64,000 nt of DNA from Cryptomeria japonica (GCF_030272615.1 NC_081413.1:559651945-559715944); one strand, 5' to 3'. Shown: positions 22,687 to 35,210, numbered from the stretch's first letter. Notes: generated by a model from the sequence alone, not told the origin. A program made the numbers and translations.

Positions 22687-23348
22687 GTATGTATATAAAT
22701 GTATGTATGTATATATATATATATATACATATGTACATATGTACATATACATGTATATATATATATATATATATGTACATGTATACGTGTACATATACGT
22801 GTATACATGTATATGTATACATGTATATATATACATATACATGTATATGTATACATGTATATATATACATATACATGTATACATATGTATAGATGTATAT
22901 GTGCATGTATACATGTATGTATGTATACGTGTGTATATATGTATATATATACATGTGTATATATATGTATATATGTATCTATACATATATATACACACTA
23001 TATATACATGTATAAGTGTGTATATATATGTGTGTGTGTGTGTACATGTATACATGTGTATATATGTATATATACATGTATACATATATATATACATATA
23101 TATACATATACATATATATGTATATACATATATATACATACATATGTATGTACACACACACACACACATATGCATACACACACACACACGTGTGTGTGTG
23201 TGTGTATGTATATATATGTATACATGTATATATACATACACATATGTATATATACATGCATACATACATATGCATGTATATGTGTGTATGTATATATACA
23301 CACACACATATACTATGTATATACACACACACACATATATATACATAC

Positions 23349-23411
<63 letters not shown>
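21559..23411. repeat. compound CA/TA/TG microsatellite with inverted higher-order units
   Basis: 1.85 kb made only of alternating purine-pyrimidine runs. CA blocks lie on the left (21559-21606, 21693-21730, 21821-21846) and TG blocks further right (21945-21975, 22065-22088), separated by TA/CATG units. An AT-rich unit of about 86 bp at 21607-21692 recurs directly at 21737-21822 and in reverse complement from about 21974. A perfect 28-bp palindrome is centred at 23189/23190 on CACGTG. The long frames on both strands here (up to 600 codons of Tyr/Ile/His/Thr/Val/Cys) are products of the repeat. Confidence 0.97.
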
Positions 23412-26218
23412 GAATTCCGTTTGTTTTGATAAGTAATTAATCATCGTCTTTTGACCTAGTGAGAGGGTGATTCGTAGTATCATTTTGGTGGACTGTTATG
23501 TGTCGATCATAGGGATATAAATTAGTTGCATAGTCGTAGTAGTGTCAATAAGCATGAGAATTGTGACAACTTTGAGAGATTAATTGTAGCCTTGGGTGTC
23601 TCCTATTTTTGGTATAAATAGATGAGCATTCTTGGAGGATGGTATCCATTTCATTCGTTCATTCACTCATTCGTTTTCAATTCCATTTCGTTAGTCTCAT
23701 TGCTTAGTGCTCATATTTTCATTGTTGAGAGTAGTGTTATTGTGAGAGGGAATATGATAGATATATTGCAAAAGGCTTGGGAGTTCTAAGCTTGAGTAAT
23801 AGTGGAGGAGATAGCATCTTTGGAGGAAGGATTTGGTTTGTGTTATAAGCTTTATTATAGGCATGAGAGTTCTTCTTCTTACTTATATGTTATTGCATGG
23901 ACTTGATTGAACAAGAAAGAATTTGTGTTATTGAAAGTACTTATTTTTCTTGTGTGTTAGACCGAGAAGTCTTTTTAATTAGGATCTAGTATAGGAATTA
24001 TAAGCTAAAATTATGATATGATGTTAAGTTGAATATAGGAAAGAATGAGACGGAGATCTAGGGTTAGATTATCCAGGGATAGGAATAACTTAAAATGTTT
24101 CCTATTATTAACTCATAGGATAAATATGGGATAGTTAATGGTCAGATATCCAAGTACATCAATGAACTAGGTGGACATATGATAGTCACTCGAATTACAG
24201 AGTGTTGAATTATTTGGCCAAAGTAGCGTAGGTCACCTCTGTCTACATTATCAGTTCATTATGATCTAGGTTACATACTAGGCAGGGAACGTCATCCTAG
24301 TAGGATGTAACTTATGTATGATAGCACTAGTTATGTAGGACACAACACTATGCTCATAAGGCTTTAATATTTTGAGATTACCAAACCAAACTCTTTGTTG
24401 AAGGGTCTGACTGCTTCCAATAGAAGAGGCACAAGGGACTGTTAAGTCTTGGTTGGGTGGAGAAGTGCTTGAGTGATGCTCTTCCTCATGCAGATTGCAG
24501 TCGATATTTGAGGATGTATGCCAGGAAGGACATCTTGATCACTATGTTTTACTTATGTACTCTATAAGATTAGAGAAGATTAATTTGTAATCAATCATTC
24601 CTAAAGCAATTGGAAGTGTGAAAAGAATTATTGTTAATGCAATCATATGTTCATAAACATGATATTGTATATGTTTTCATAGTAAATGAAAATGAAAATA
24701 AATTTATTTCAATTATGTTATTTGAATTGAAAAGGAAAAGATAAAATTTGTTATTGTTTATTTTGGTAATGTATTTCTTTTTACTTGTGGGTTGAAACTT
24801 TGTAAAATGAAAGGGTAGAACAAGGGGGTCATCACAGTAATACCCTTGGAACTCATGGGACAAATAATGAAACAAACAAACTACTAACAAGTTCGGTGTA
24901 GGATGTTTGTCAAAGAATTATAACCCCAAACAAATTGTGTGTTTGTTTTTCGTAGATTAGAAAACATCTAAATTTCTTAATGGAATGAATGTGTGCTTTT
25001 TTTGTCTGGGGCGCTTGTTCATTATGTAGGGTGGACCCATAGTTGCACTAAGTTTCCTCTCCCCTCACCTTTGGAATCTTGGGTGAAAGATAAAAGTGTT
25101 AGCGACACCTAAGTTTTCTTTTATTATAAAAATATATGTGGGGATTTCATCATCTCATAGTATATTTTAAAAACTAGAATAGCTTTGGGGATTTCATCAC
25201 CTCGTAGTGAGTTTCGAGCGGTATTTCTCTTTGGGCCACTATATAAAAGGCTTTGCCAAAAGGTTGCTTGTGGCTAAGGTGCAATTTGAATTTGAGTCCA
25301 CTAATAAAGGCTGTAAGAGCTTTAAGTATCTCGCTTCACGAATTCACTTGTAGGCTTTTTTCCTCAAAGAATAATTAAGAACCATTGTTGTAGAAAACCC
25401 AAAACCCATACTCACTAATTCAGGGAATGTGGATTGTATCTCAAAATTAACCCTTCATGTACCCTTCATCACGAGGTATGAAATTCCTCGATTCAAAAGG
25501 TTTCCGAACCTTCAGGGAATGAGATTTAGTGTGCCTGTGTCGTAGTAGGGGAGCTGATGTCACCAAATCTTTGCATATCACTTTGTTTGAGGTATTGCTA
25601 TTTATAGTGAAGGGCATTAGTGATTAGTGTCCTCTTTATAGCATAATTTGTACATGCTTCCAAGTGCTTTCAACTATTGAAACCAACGATGTTAAATCTG
25701 GGTTAATTCAGGCCCCTTTCAGTCATAACTCTGACTTTATTTCAGAGACAAGCAAATCAAACAACCATTTCTATCTGCTATGCCTTATGATTTTTTCTGA
25801 TAAGCATTTCCAAATCAAAATAAATAAATAAATAATCAAAACTTCAAACATTGCAAAATCAAAATCTTGTCCCAAAATTCAGACATTGCAAACTCAAAAC
25901 CTCATTTCAAAATCCAAAATAGTGTCAAACACGGTAGTCTCACAACTTTTGAGCATGGGAAATCTAATATGTTTTAGCCTAGGTCTCATCTTAGAATAAC
26001 TTTGCATAATTATCTCTATCTTAAGTTCTAGGTTCATTTCGACATCATATCAAATCACCTTAGGCTAGATTTTGCATGATTTTCACTACCCTAAGTGTTA
26101 GGTTCATTTCATATAATTTCAAAATCATCATTAGATTATCTTTTGTGTAATTGTCATATATCCACTACATCCTAGATTCATATCTCAAGTCACCTTAGGA
26201 TAAACATAATCATAATCT
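23412..26218. other. long noncoding stretch, possible LTR remnants
   Basis: No coding region is supported. A TATAAATA-like box lies near 23614 followed by CATTCGTTCATTCACTCATTC. A second TATA box (ATATAAAAGG, 25241) lies just after a direct repeat of GGGGATTTCATCA-CTC-TAGT at about 25140 and 25186. These may be promoters of degraded LTRs. Pieces at 25960-26110 repeat CTAGGTTCATTTC phrases. Nothing else was identified. Confidence 0.35.
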
Positions 26219-27361
26219 TGTTGGAATCAATGAACACTAAGAGGCCGGGGGGGGGGTGAATCAATGTTTTTATAATTTGCAAACTTATTAAGCTGATTCT
26301 TAAACCACCAGATGTACAAGAAAGAAACCAAAATGCAAAAACACAAAACAATTAACCATGCAACCATAACACCAAGATTTTTTTATGTGGAAACCTTGAA
26401 AGGGAAAAACAACGGTGGGATTTGAACCCACAATATTATTATACTATGGCTAGAAGTATGATAATATTACATGAGGGGAATGCACTTGCATTTAGACACA
26501 CTGCCTAGAGCTCATTGCTCAATCACAAAAGGGATACAACCCAAAGGAAGGCTCACTACCTTACATGCTAATATAATTGATTACAATAACGAGTGAACTG
26601 AAGTATAGAATCTAACTATGCCAAAATGCAGTTACGATTAGGCTCTGATTATATTCTACATCTGATCTATTATTCTTCCTTGTCACACACTAGAATACCA
26701 AAATCCTTCAATCACCTCACCAAACTTACAAATTCACTCACACAGACTTCCTTCGCTCATTACATGTCCAAAATGATCAACCAAATCAATCTTATATATC
26801 GACACAAACAAAAAAGAATCATTAACCAAGTCGGCTTCCAAAAACCGCATAACACCCAACATGAAACATGTATCACAAAGTAGGCTCAATCCATCCACAA
26901 ATCCAAATGCAAACCAAAACAAGAAGATAATAAGCTTCCCATAAGTCGGCCCAATCACCTCAAAAATGAAACTGATCACCGAAACCAACCCATCGAATCC
27001 GCAACACAATTTACACAAAGATAGCTCTGTTCTAACTGAATGACTGGATATCAAAGCTCTAAACTTGCACACAATTCAACACTGGATATCAAGATCATGA
27101 GATAATGTATCTTGAACCTTGAATCAACTGCCTAGATCACTGCAACCAAAATTACAACACCAATGTCAAGATGTGCACCATGATCTCATGCTTTACCAAT
27201 TATTGAGTTCCACCTTTTAGACTTATACCTAAGAGAAAAATGATTTCCAGTAAACCAGATTTATTTACACCGGATGTGGTTTGCAAATTGAGTTGCCATC
27301 AATGACAACCCCTAAGCATCTACCATGCACCAATCTTCATCGGAATAGTCTCTTGCCAACA
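26219..27361 (-). repeat. 3' LTR of minus-strand copia-type element
   Basis: 1143 bp bounded by TGTTGG and CCAACA. In plus coordinates it opens with TGTTGGAATCAATGAACACT, an AGAGG segment, a G-run and GTGAATCAATG, which mirrors the end of the LTR at 4602-5760. A minus-strand TATA-like ATATATAAG lies at about 26795. Between 26370 and 26420 it shares the AAGGTTTCCACAT-type segment seen near LTR ends in this group. Confidence 0.85.
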
Positions 27362-27373
27362 ATCTCCCCCTTT
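27362..27373 (-). other. polypurine tract
   Basis: Read on the minus strand, AAAGGGGGAGAT directly precedes the TGTTGG of the LTR. Similar purine tracts (TTAGGGGGAGCTTG, AAAGGTGGAGAG) lie at about 27462-27475 and 27495-27506, an upstream duplication as in the copia at 4.3-4.6 kb. Confidence 0.85.
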
Positions 27374-27485
27374 GGCATTGATGGCAACACTATGAAAAAT
27401 GAGTTGTACATTAAAGGTTTCAAAACTTCAAAATTTCAAACCCACCAAGAATATACAAGCTCCCCCTAAGAATTTACACCATTTT

Positions 27486-30176
27486 TCACTTTGCTCTCCA
27501 CCTTTGACAATAATGCCAAAAATAGGAATCCACCCAAATTGATATACAAAGATATGTACAACTTCTCACAAAAACTTGAAGGTGTCTACAAAAAATTGTT
27601 CTAAGGGACAACAAATGATTATCCCATGCCTTCCTTAAGCTCCCCAAAATACTTATCATCTCATTGAAAAGGTAAGCATGCATCTCTACTCCTTTTCTAT
27701 CTATCAGAACATACTTATCCAAAGCATCCTTAGCATCCTTCGTGCTACTCATTAATGAATCTATCTGGGTAGTAATAAGACTCCTCGCTTCTGACACTCT
27801 ACCTAAAAGTCTTTCCTTTTCATGATTTAATCTTTTAATCTTATTCAATACACTCAAAAACTGGGGTTCAAAATTGCTAGCCAAGACTAATTGAGGTGCA
27901 TATGACTGAGATATGGTCTCTAGCTGGCCTTCACATTCCCTTATTTTCTTGTCAATGTCTATACAAACTTGGGCAAAATAGACATGACTTGTATATGTTA
28001 CCACCTTCGTCAATTGCATCCTAAATACTTTTCAGTGCAATTTCCAAACTAACTCTATCATCTTTAATCATCTTTAATCATCTTCAAAGATTGTTTCAAT
28101 CTCATAGTAATGAATTGTTTCAAAACTTTGATATCTATTGCCTTCTCCAAGGAATCAAAACGAGAACCTACAACATTTAGCAAACTCTTAAGCTTACTGG
28201 AGGGATTAGATGTGTCCAGTTTGAAAGATGGCATGATTTTCTCCAGCATATCTCCTACCAATGATATCAACTCTTTGTCAGCAGAATGGGACTTAAGCAA
28301 GTCCTCACTGGCTTTGCCTTGAGCGAGAGTTGCTAATTTAAATGCTTGAATGGGAGATAATGAGCTCAGGTCAATCGACCCTTGACCAAAATGATCTGAA
28401 CCAACAACAATTTATTTCCCTTAAACAACACCAGTGTCTCTTGCCACTATTATCGGAGCCTGACCTGCCTTTTCCTCCTCTTTCTCTTTATCTAAAACCT
28501 TCGCACTCTCATCCTTCTCACCTTTCTCACCATCATCCTTATCCTTATCTACATCCATTGTCTCCTTAGCTGCTTTCTCTGACACAACTTCTATAATCAG
28601 AGGTTCATGTACAACTTTACAAGAGATATCATTAGCACCATCAACATCATCAACTATGGCCTGATCATTTGACTAACCTCCCAGAATGGCCTCCTCAGAT
28701 GTTTGATCCTTTTTCTTGTTAGGAACAATGACATGTACTTTCAGAACAAATGAGTCTTGAGATTGTTCTTCCAGATTCACATCAATTCTTTGATCTATCA
28801 AAAACTATTTTGAAATTGTCTTTGTTTCTTTAGTTACCTCATTGATCTTGCCGAGTATAAGCTTATTCGCCCTCTTCTTACTTTGAAATTTATCCTTGGC
28901 AAGCTTTAATAATATAATAACTTCATCCTTAGAAATGACTGAGGATAGATTTACTAGTATATACTCTTTTATTCTCTTATCCTCTAGACTAGTTGTATGT
29001 CTTCTAGAATCCAAAATGTCATATAGGCTTTTAGGGATCATAGATGAAAGTTATATCAATGCCTTGCTATAAACATCCATATACTCAACAACTCCTTTAA
29101 TTTCCCTCTAATAAATATCATAAATTTTTTTATAATATATAGGCACACTTTTCAAATTCTCATCCTTAAGAATTTCACTAATCGACTCTTTTAAGGTCAA
29201 TCTGGGCACAAATTCAAATGTACATTCAATTTTATTGGATTTGAGAGCTGCATCCAATTCTAATTTCTGTTTCTTTCTTGCTTTGGATTTTTTGGATGAC
29301 TTAGTTTCTGCTCTTCACTTCTTTGATTGTTGAACTCCATCGGATTGAGGCTTGAGGCTTCTTCACCACTCTAGCATAGGTGGTTGTCTTCTTTACCGCT
29401 TTCACTACTTCATCAAATTTTGTCTCTATGTCCTCGGCAGTGGCAACAACATACACTCTTTGGGGTTTCTCCTTCTTCCTCTTTTCTGCTCCATCGGTTG
29501 ATGTAGATTGTGGCTTAGGTGGAGGAATGGGCTTTTGCACACTAGAGGTAGATGCAGACTGAGACTGTCTAGGCTTAGCCTGCTTCAGAGGAGTGTGAAT
29601 AAGTTTTGACTTCTTGAGCTTTGTCATATCCTCCTCTTTTAGTATATTGTGTTCTCTTGCCCTTTGTACAACCTCCTTGGATATACCCATTTGTTCTTCT
29701 AACTCCTCAACTTCCTTTCTTACTTTCCTCTTTCTTGTTGGTCTTGTAAACTTCTTATGCAAGTCTAAGTCTTTTTCTTTGCAGGTACCAAACCTTTCTT
29801 CCTTATCATCCACTAGTTGACTCAACAAATGTTGAGCATATTCATCAAGAGTGGTTGCAACTACCTCATACCCCATGGGCATGATCCAAACAGTTCTCGG
29901 CTCAACTGCCTCCATGTGACATTGGTCCTTGTCAATCATAAAACAAATGGTTTTCTCATATTTATCAACAATGTCCTTAGGAATCCTTTCTTTTCTTTGC
30001 ATGGTTGCTTGAAATGATATAAAATAGCCCCATAAAGCAGATTTTTGCACAATAGTATCACCTAAACCTTGTACTCCTTCCTTGATTTGAACGACCACCA
30101 GTTTATCATAAGCCCACTGAAACTTTCCAATACTAGGGATTTCATATAGGAAATGCAGTGCTAAGCAAACAATCAA
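27486..30176 (-). pseudogene. unrecognised long protein of minus-strand copia-type element
   Basis: Nearly 900 codons on the minus strand with two frame changes (near 29300 and 28040) and several stops. Segments: a helical N-terminal domain (30176-29820) with FLYEIPSIGKFQWAYDKLV and PRTVWIMPMGYEV; a strongly basic part (RPTRKRKVRK) next to a heptad-like helix; a Pro/Ser/Gln-rich linker; a Lys-rich patch (KKSKARKKQK) near 29270; an acidic linker (DVDKDKDDGEKGEKDE) near 28550; and a C-terminal helical region (28300-27600) with coiled-coil character. There is no RT, integrase or protease motif. Its place between presumed pol and the 3' LTR matches the extra 3' reading frame (env-like) of Sireviruses, but no membrane segment is visible. 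It shares its plan with the frames at 13514 and 55310. Confidence 0.65.
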
Positions 30177-30198
30177 GGAGCCAAATTTGAATACATGT

Positions 30199-31695
30199 TG
30201 TAGTCACATAAATCTGTCCATTTTAATTAAATGAATATTTGTTATTTATTTAATTAAAAACCCACTAGCCATCAGTTAATTAAATTAACATTTAATTAAT
30301 TCATCCTCAAACATTCTCCTATTAATTAAATAAGTTATTCAATTTATTTTAATTAATTCATTAAACTAAATTCACATCAAGAAAATGAATAAATCCTATT
30401 TATTTCATTTTACATCCCCTTTCCTCTTTTAAATAAATTAAATAAAACATTTATTTAAATCATTAAAATCCACCCCACTTGCATTCTCCTAAAAATGCAA
30501 CTTGCACCTATTTATTGAAATAAATGAATTTTATTTTAATAAAAATCCTATTTTCTCTCACCCACCAAACCCACTTGCAATCCTAACCCCCTTCTAGATT
30601 CTTCTAAACTCCTTTCTAATTAGCCTAATCCATCCCCTAATTATTGTCACATTCCTAAGCAACTTGGAGTCACTTCTCAAAGACTCCAAAGTTTTTGAAA
30701 AGCATTTAATGCTTTATGTGTCCAACAAGCTAACCTCTAAAGTCTTCCAAACCACTAATGGCTCTTACATGACCATTTATGGTTAAATCCACTTGCACCC
30801 ATGGTTAGGGACTTTGACCCCTAACTCAACCCTCATATGACCCTTGTGTCTTCTCAAGCATTTATTGCTTTGACCATGGTTATCCTCACTAACTCTTGCA
30901 CAAGAGTTTATCCATTGGATAAAAGCATTATTCTTTGGATAATGAATTTATTCACTCAACCCAACCTTAACCTTACCTCCCAAGTTAATCCTCGGGTCAT
31001 GTCAAGCATTTAATGCTTCTTCCCTATCCTCTCAACCCATCTCATGTTGACACTTGTCATCCTGGGATTGGATTGAAAGTCCTCACATGGATTGAATATC
31101 ATTCAATCCTGCCCCTTGTTGAGATTACTCAATCTCAACCCTCCATTGCTCCATTTTTCCTATAAATAGAGTTCACATTCGTCATTTTCAAATCCTCAAG
31201 CATTTAGCATTCTTAGCCATAATCCTGAAAAATTGTATGCATTTACATTATAGTGAATTTTAGAGAAGAGCATTTAGCATAAATCACATACATTGTTATT
31301 TTGGTCTAAAATGAATCATTCTCATTTCATAGCATCTAATATTAGTTTTTGTTCACATTTGCATATCATTTTGAGAACAATCATCTTTCATCTTGAACCT
31401 CCATAAGGCATCAATAGTGCAAAAAGCTGTTGAGAGCTACACTAATTTGGAACTTGGAGAGGAGAGGAACAAGGGAGGAGGAGCTACGAGCATGGTAGAA
31501 GACATTTGGAGATGTCTTCTTGCATTTACATTCATAGTTAAATGCTTTACTTTGTTTTTAGTGTCTCTCTTGGTATGCCTGCTTAGACTAGTTTTTGGTT
31601 GATTAACACTAACTCTTCTTTGTTTCTTGTGTTTCTTATGTGTTATACGATCATAGGTTTTAGTCTAAACATTTACCCCTTTTTGCAGAGCATCA
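30199..31695 (+). repeat. 5' LTR of PMD-carrying element
   Basis: Starts TGTAGTCACATAAATCTGTC and is repeated from 62479 to the window end in the same orientation, with only scattered differences across 1.5 kb. The last CA before the internal region (GCATCA at 31690-31695) is taken as the end. The copy at 62479 matches at least 5 bp beyond it (TTTGG), so the true end may be further right. AT-rich start with TTAATTAAAT repeats, TATA box at 31161. It interrupts the minus-strand element at 26219-30198. Confidence 0.8.
31161..31168 (+). promoter_or_regulatory. TATA box of PMD-element LTR
   Basis: TATAAATA in the same LTR position as the one at 63461; a good candidate core promoter. Confidence 0.65.
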
Positions 31696-31703
31696 TTTGG
31701 TGA

Positions 31704-33400
31704 ACTTTGTATTCGGTACTGCCATATTTACAACACATTCCCATTCGTGGAGAGCTGGTGACGTATGACCGAGCTTGGGGGACAACAATGGTGCATAGAT
31801 TCTTTGATGAGGATGTCTTCATTGATGATGGGTCATTAGCATAGGAGGACATAGCTTCTTTGTATGAGCCATTACCATCTGTGCTATCAGGGATTGTTGG
31901 GGGACTGTTATGTCTAGATCGACGATCACATGGATTGGCCGTTGGCTGGGGTCAGGTGATCGAGCAGATGATGACAGAGGGGACCCAGTTTGCATGGGGA
32001 CCATGCGTGCTATCGCACTTATATCGGGAGCTACAAGAGGTAGTATATCGAGAGGTGGGCTCATTGGGAGTGGGGATCACTCTGCTACATATTTAGGCAT
32101 GGGAGCACTTACCTGTTACTCGACCGGTGAGTCTGAGATTTCAAGCAGTGGACCAGCCATATGTATATATGTATGGAGGTATGATGAGTCAGCCCCACTC
32201 GAGGAAGTTAGAGTGGTGGCGGCGGGCACTAGATGATTTGGATACAGTGATCTGGAGGCCGTACATTGAATGCAAGCCATGGGAGGATGATGCAAAGGCA
32301 TTGTCATATGTGTTTATGACATGATACCTCATGGGTAGGATAGCCTACAATGTGGAGAGACAACTTCCTGGTAGAGTTTTGAGACAGTTTGGGCAGAGGC
32401 AGGGATTGCCTAGTGGATTGGGAGAGTATGCTCGAGTAGTCTGAGAGAGGTTCCTATGGGGACCAGTGTTACCCTATGATCAGGCTTTGGCAGAGTTTTG
32501 CACATTACAGGGGAGACCATGGCAGATGAGGCCAAGGGTGGTAGATGCAGGGGTGTCAGATGAGTACACTCGGTACATTTTGACACATTTGATTCCTCGG
32601 ATATCATATCCAGCAGAGACTATTTCATCCTTTGAGGAGGAGAGGAGGTCGTGTAGGTGGACAAGGGAGAGGAGATGGAGGTGGTGGGGATGGAGGAGGA
32701 GGTGATGGAGGAGGAGGAGGAGGAGGATTTGGAGGGGGTGGTGGATTTGGCGGTGGAGGTGGGGGTGGTGGACGTTTACAGCGGAGAGGGAGAGGTGGGC
32801 AACCATTGCGGCTATCTTAGGGACCTTTGATGCAGGGAGGCATGAGATTAGGTGGCAGGTGAGGGACAGGTACCTATGGAGATAGGGGAGGGATCCACTG
32901 AAGAGGGAGCTACTGGAGAGGCACTTATGGATATAGGTGGTGGAGATCTGCGAGATCATATGATACTAGTGTTGCAGACTCGACTAGAGGATATGGAGGA
33001 AGAGGTGGCCGCTAGAGATATGTAGCTATTTGCACGAGAGTCGAAGCTGACTGTAGTGCTGCGGGAGAGAGATCAGGTCATGGAGAGATTTGTGGAGTTG
33101 AAGGAGAAAGTATGGGTTGGGGTGGGAGCACAAGGTCCTATTGGGGAGGTGATGAGGGAGATGCGGCGAGCACAGGCTGAGATAGATTATTGTTGGGGTT
33201 TATATGAGTAGGTGGTGCCAGCCAGTTAGTGAGCACTGAGTTATTCTGAGATGCGACGGGCGAGGTCAGAGTGGTCTCAGAGGATGCAGAGCAGTGGTGG
33301 TGTGATGGGTCCTCCACAGCAAGATAGATCAAGTGGTGCAGGGGGTAGTGGATGAGCAGGTGATGATGGTGGTGCAACATCTGGTCAGAGTGGCATCTGA
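31704..33400 (+). pseudogene. plant mobile domain (PMD, aminotransferase-like) protein in an LTR element
   Basis: The N-terminal 300 codons match the plant mobile domain as I know it: VTYDRAWGTTMVHRFF, SLYEPLP, LVGGLLCLDRR-like, EGTQFAWGPCVLSHLYREL at about 31977-32033, LLHI followed by AWEHLPVTRP at 32083-32125, then WRPYIECKPW. PMD proteins (MAIN/MAIL1 relatives) act in nuclear silencing and also occur inside plant transposable elements. After a frameshift near 32635 comes a Gly/Arg-rich segment (32640-32810), then from about 32920 a coiled coil (LEDMEEEVAARD, MERFVELKEKV) ending at TGA 33398. Stops include TAG near 31842 and 32094 and TGA near 32322 and 32442, mostly CAG/CGA/TGG-type losses. 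No ATG is clear; the frame is open from 31704. It directly follows the LTR. Confidence 0.85.
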
Positions 33401-35190
33401 GAGGGCATTTTTGTATGCTTTTACATTGTTATTTTGGACCGTGTCTTGGATGGCTCTTGGTAGCTGATATTTTGGACTTCATTGTACTCTGATACATGTA
33501 TGTGTTTGGCGATATGATATGATATATGAGGAGATCCCATATTTTGTGATGATATGCATGTTTGATGATATGTACAGATTTATGCAGGATGATGATCTAT
33601 GATGTATTCTTAGATGGATACTTGTACTTGCTAGATGTATGTGTTTATGAGATGATTCCGATATGCATGTTTCATGATGATTTATTCCTACATGATGTCT
33701 ATATGCATGTTTTATGAATGTGATGCTAACATGTGGATGCAGGTTTATATATATGCATGATGTGTTGGTGAAATACTTTATGTATGTAATGCCATGAGGT
33801 TGATGATGTATACATGATGGTAATGATATTAATGATGGTACTTGTGTTTTTATGTTGATGAGATAATGATATGCAATGATGTTCAATTATATTGAAAATG
33901 TAATGAATGATTGATTTATGTAAATGCATCTAGATGGGTTTTTAGATGAATGTATATGTAAAATGTATAAACCAAATGTTTGAAACAAATGATTTTGTGT
34001 GTTATGATCCAAATGTTGATAACATATAGCTAAGTGAAAATGATAATGCAACTCATGGGTAATGAATAACTACACCTTAATGTAATTAAAAGGAGAATGA
34101 ATGCATTTTAATGAATGAAATGAAATGAATGAGTATAAGAATATACTAGATGTATAGATGAATGCACTTAACTAATGGATAGATATATAAATGTATGCAA
34201 CTATGGGAATATAAACAAATCGATGGTAAAAAAATTTTAAATGATGGTAAATGGTGCTCGGTAAATGACACTAAATGAATGCATAGTAATGGCTAATAAT
34301 GGTAGTAAATGCAATGATGAGGAATTTATCATACAAATGAATCTAAATGCCATGATTTGTGCAATAATGAAATGATATAATGATGTTAATGCAAATAAAT
34401 GATAATGAACTATATATATTTAAATGCAACCAAATGATATTAAATGCACTCTAATGAAGATTTGAAAAAACCTATATGCAATTTAGATGATAATGAACTA
34501 GGTTTATGCAAATGCAACTAAATGTAATGAAATGATTATGTAATTATGATATATGAATGCAAGGTTGTGTAGACTTTGCATGATGTACTAATGATGTATC
34601 AGAGAACTCTGTCGTGATTGTATCCAAGACCAACTCATTTTTCACATAACTTCTCATATATTAACTTTGGTCACACTTGCATTCAAAACCATGCATATAA
34701 ATAATGAATGATTAAATGGATGGGTGATATGCAACGGAATGTAATATAAACAGATGAGATGGAATGACGATCCATAATGATTTTATTTTCATCATTGAGC
34801 ATGGTAATATCGAACTTGGATGAGCCAGTAGGAACCAAGGATGGAGCATTGTACCTGCAAACAAACAACGTAAATAAAGCATAAAGAAAATGGACCTTCC
34901 ATAATGGTTCATGCTCATATGGTCGAGGTATACGCTGTAGTTAGCAAGCCATAGTGATCCATGACTGTATTTTGCATAGGATCACGTAGCTTAGTGAACT
35001 TCCCACATAGACACCATTAGTACATGCCCCAAAACTTCATTGGAGAAAATGCGCATAAGACATACAAATAATGCTTAGGAACCATCCTGACCACTCTAAT
35101 CACTTGTGGATATCCCAGAGTAGCGTAGGAACTTGATATAAATCAATAAATAACTAACAAACCGACCAAGTACTTGATAGCTTAAACATA
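33401..35190. other. noncoding, low-complexity ATG-rich region
   Basis: 33480-34560 is a drifted array of ATGATG, GATATGCATG and AATGAATG words, giving many short chance frames. 34600-35190 is more complex but holds no recognised gene. It is probably internal sequence of the PMD element, ending where Tat copy A begins. Confidence 0.5.
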
Positions 35191-35210
35191 TTTTTCTTGT
35201 CAAAGAAAAA

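Larger units (their letters stand above)
26219..30198 (-). mobile_element. minus-strand copia-type element, 3' part only
   Basis: On the minus strand the order is a long unknown frame (30176 to 27486), a polypurine tract (27373-27362) and a 3' LTR (27361-26219). The GCCAAAGGGGGAGATTGTTGG junction is typical of Sirevirus/Maximus-like copia elements (family knowledge). The remainder (gag and pol) would be upstream on the minus strand but is cut at 30198 by the plus-strand LTR starting at 30199. Without pol the superfamily assignment rests on the LTR ends and polypurine tract. Confidence 0.75.

Noticed and set aside
21544-23440. Very long open frames on both strands (up to 600 codons of Tyr, Ile, His, Thr, Val, Cys)
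   Set aside because: They are translations of the CA/TA/TG microsatellite, which by nature rarely contains stops; no protein-like composition.
26414-26431. tRNA-like T arm (GTGGGTTCAAATCCCAC on the minus strand)
   Set aside because: Only the B-box and T stem are present; no D arm, anticodon arm or acceptor partner within 60 bp. It lies inside an LTR.
29380-30017. Plus-strand Ser/Phe/Leu-rich frames opposite the minus-strand unknown gene
   Set aside because: Complement shadows; the minus strand shows the basic, acidic and coiled-coil blocks of a real protein.
31393-31602. Short frame with a hydrophobic end inside both copies of the 30199-type LTR (also 63693-63968)
   Set aside because: It starts with TTG, not ATG, and is kept only because the LTR copies are nearly identical; no coding evidence.
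32480-32959. Minus-strand His/Leu-rich frame opposite the PMD gene
   Set aside because: It is the complement of the Gly-rich segment; the plus strand carries the recognisable domain.
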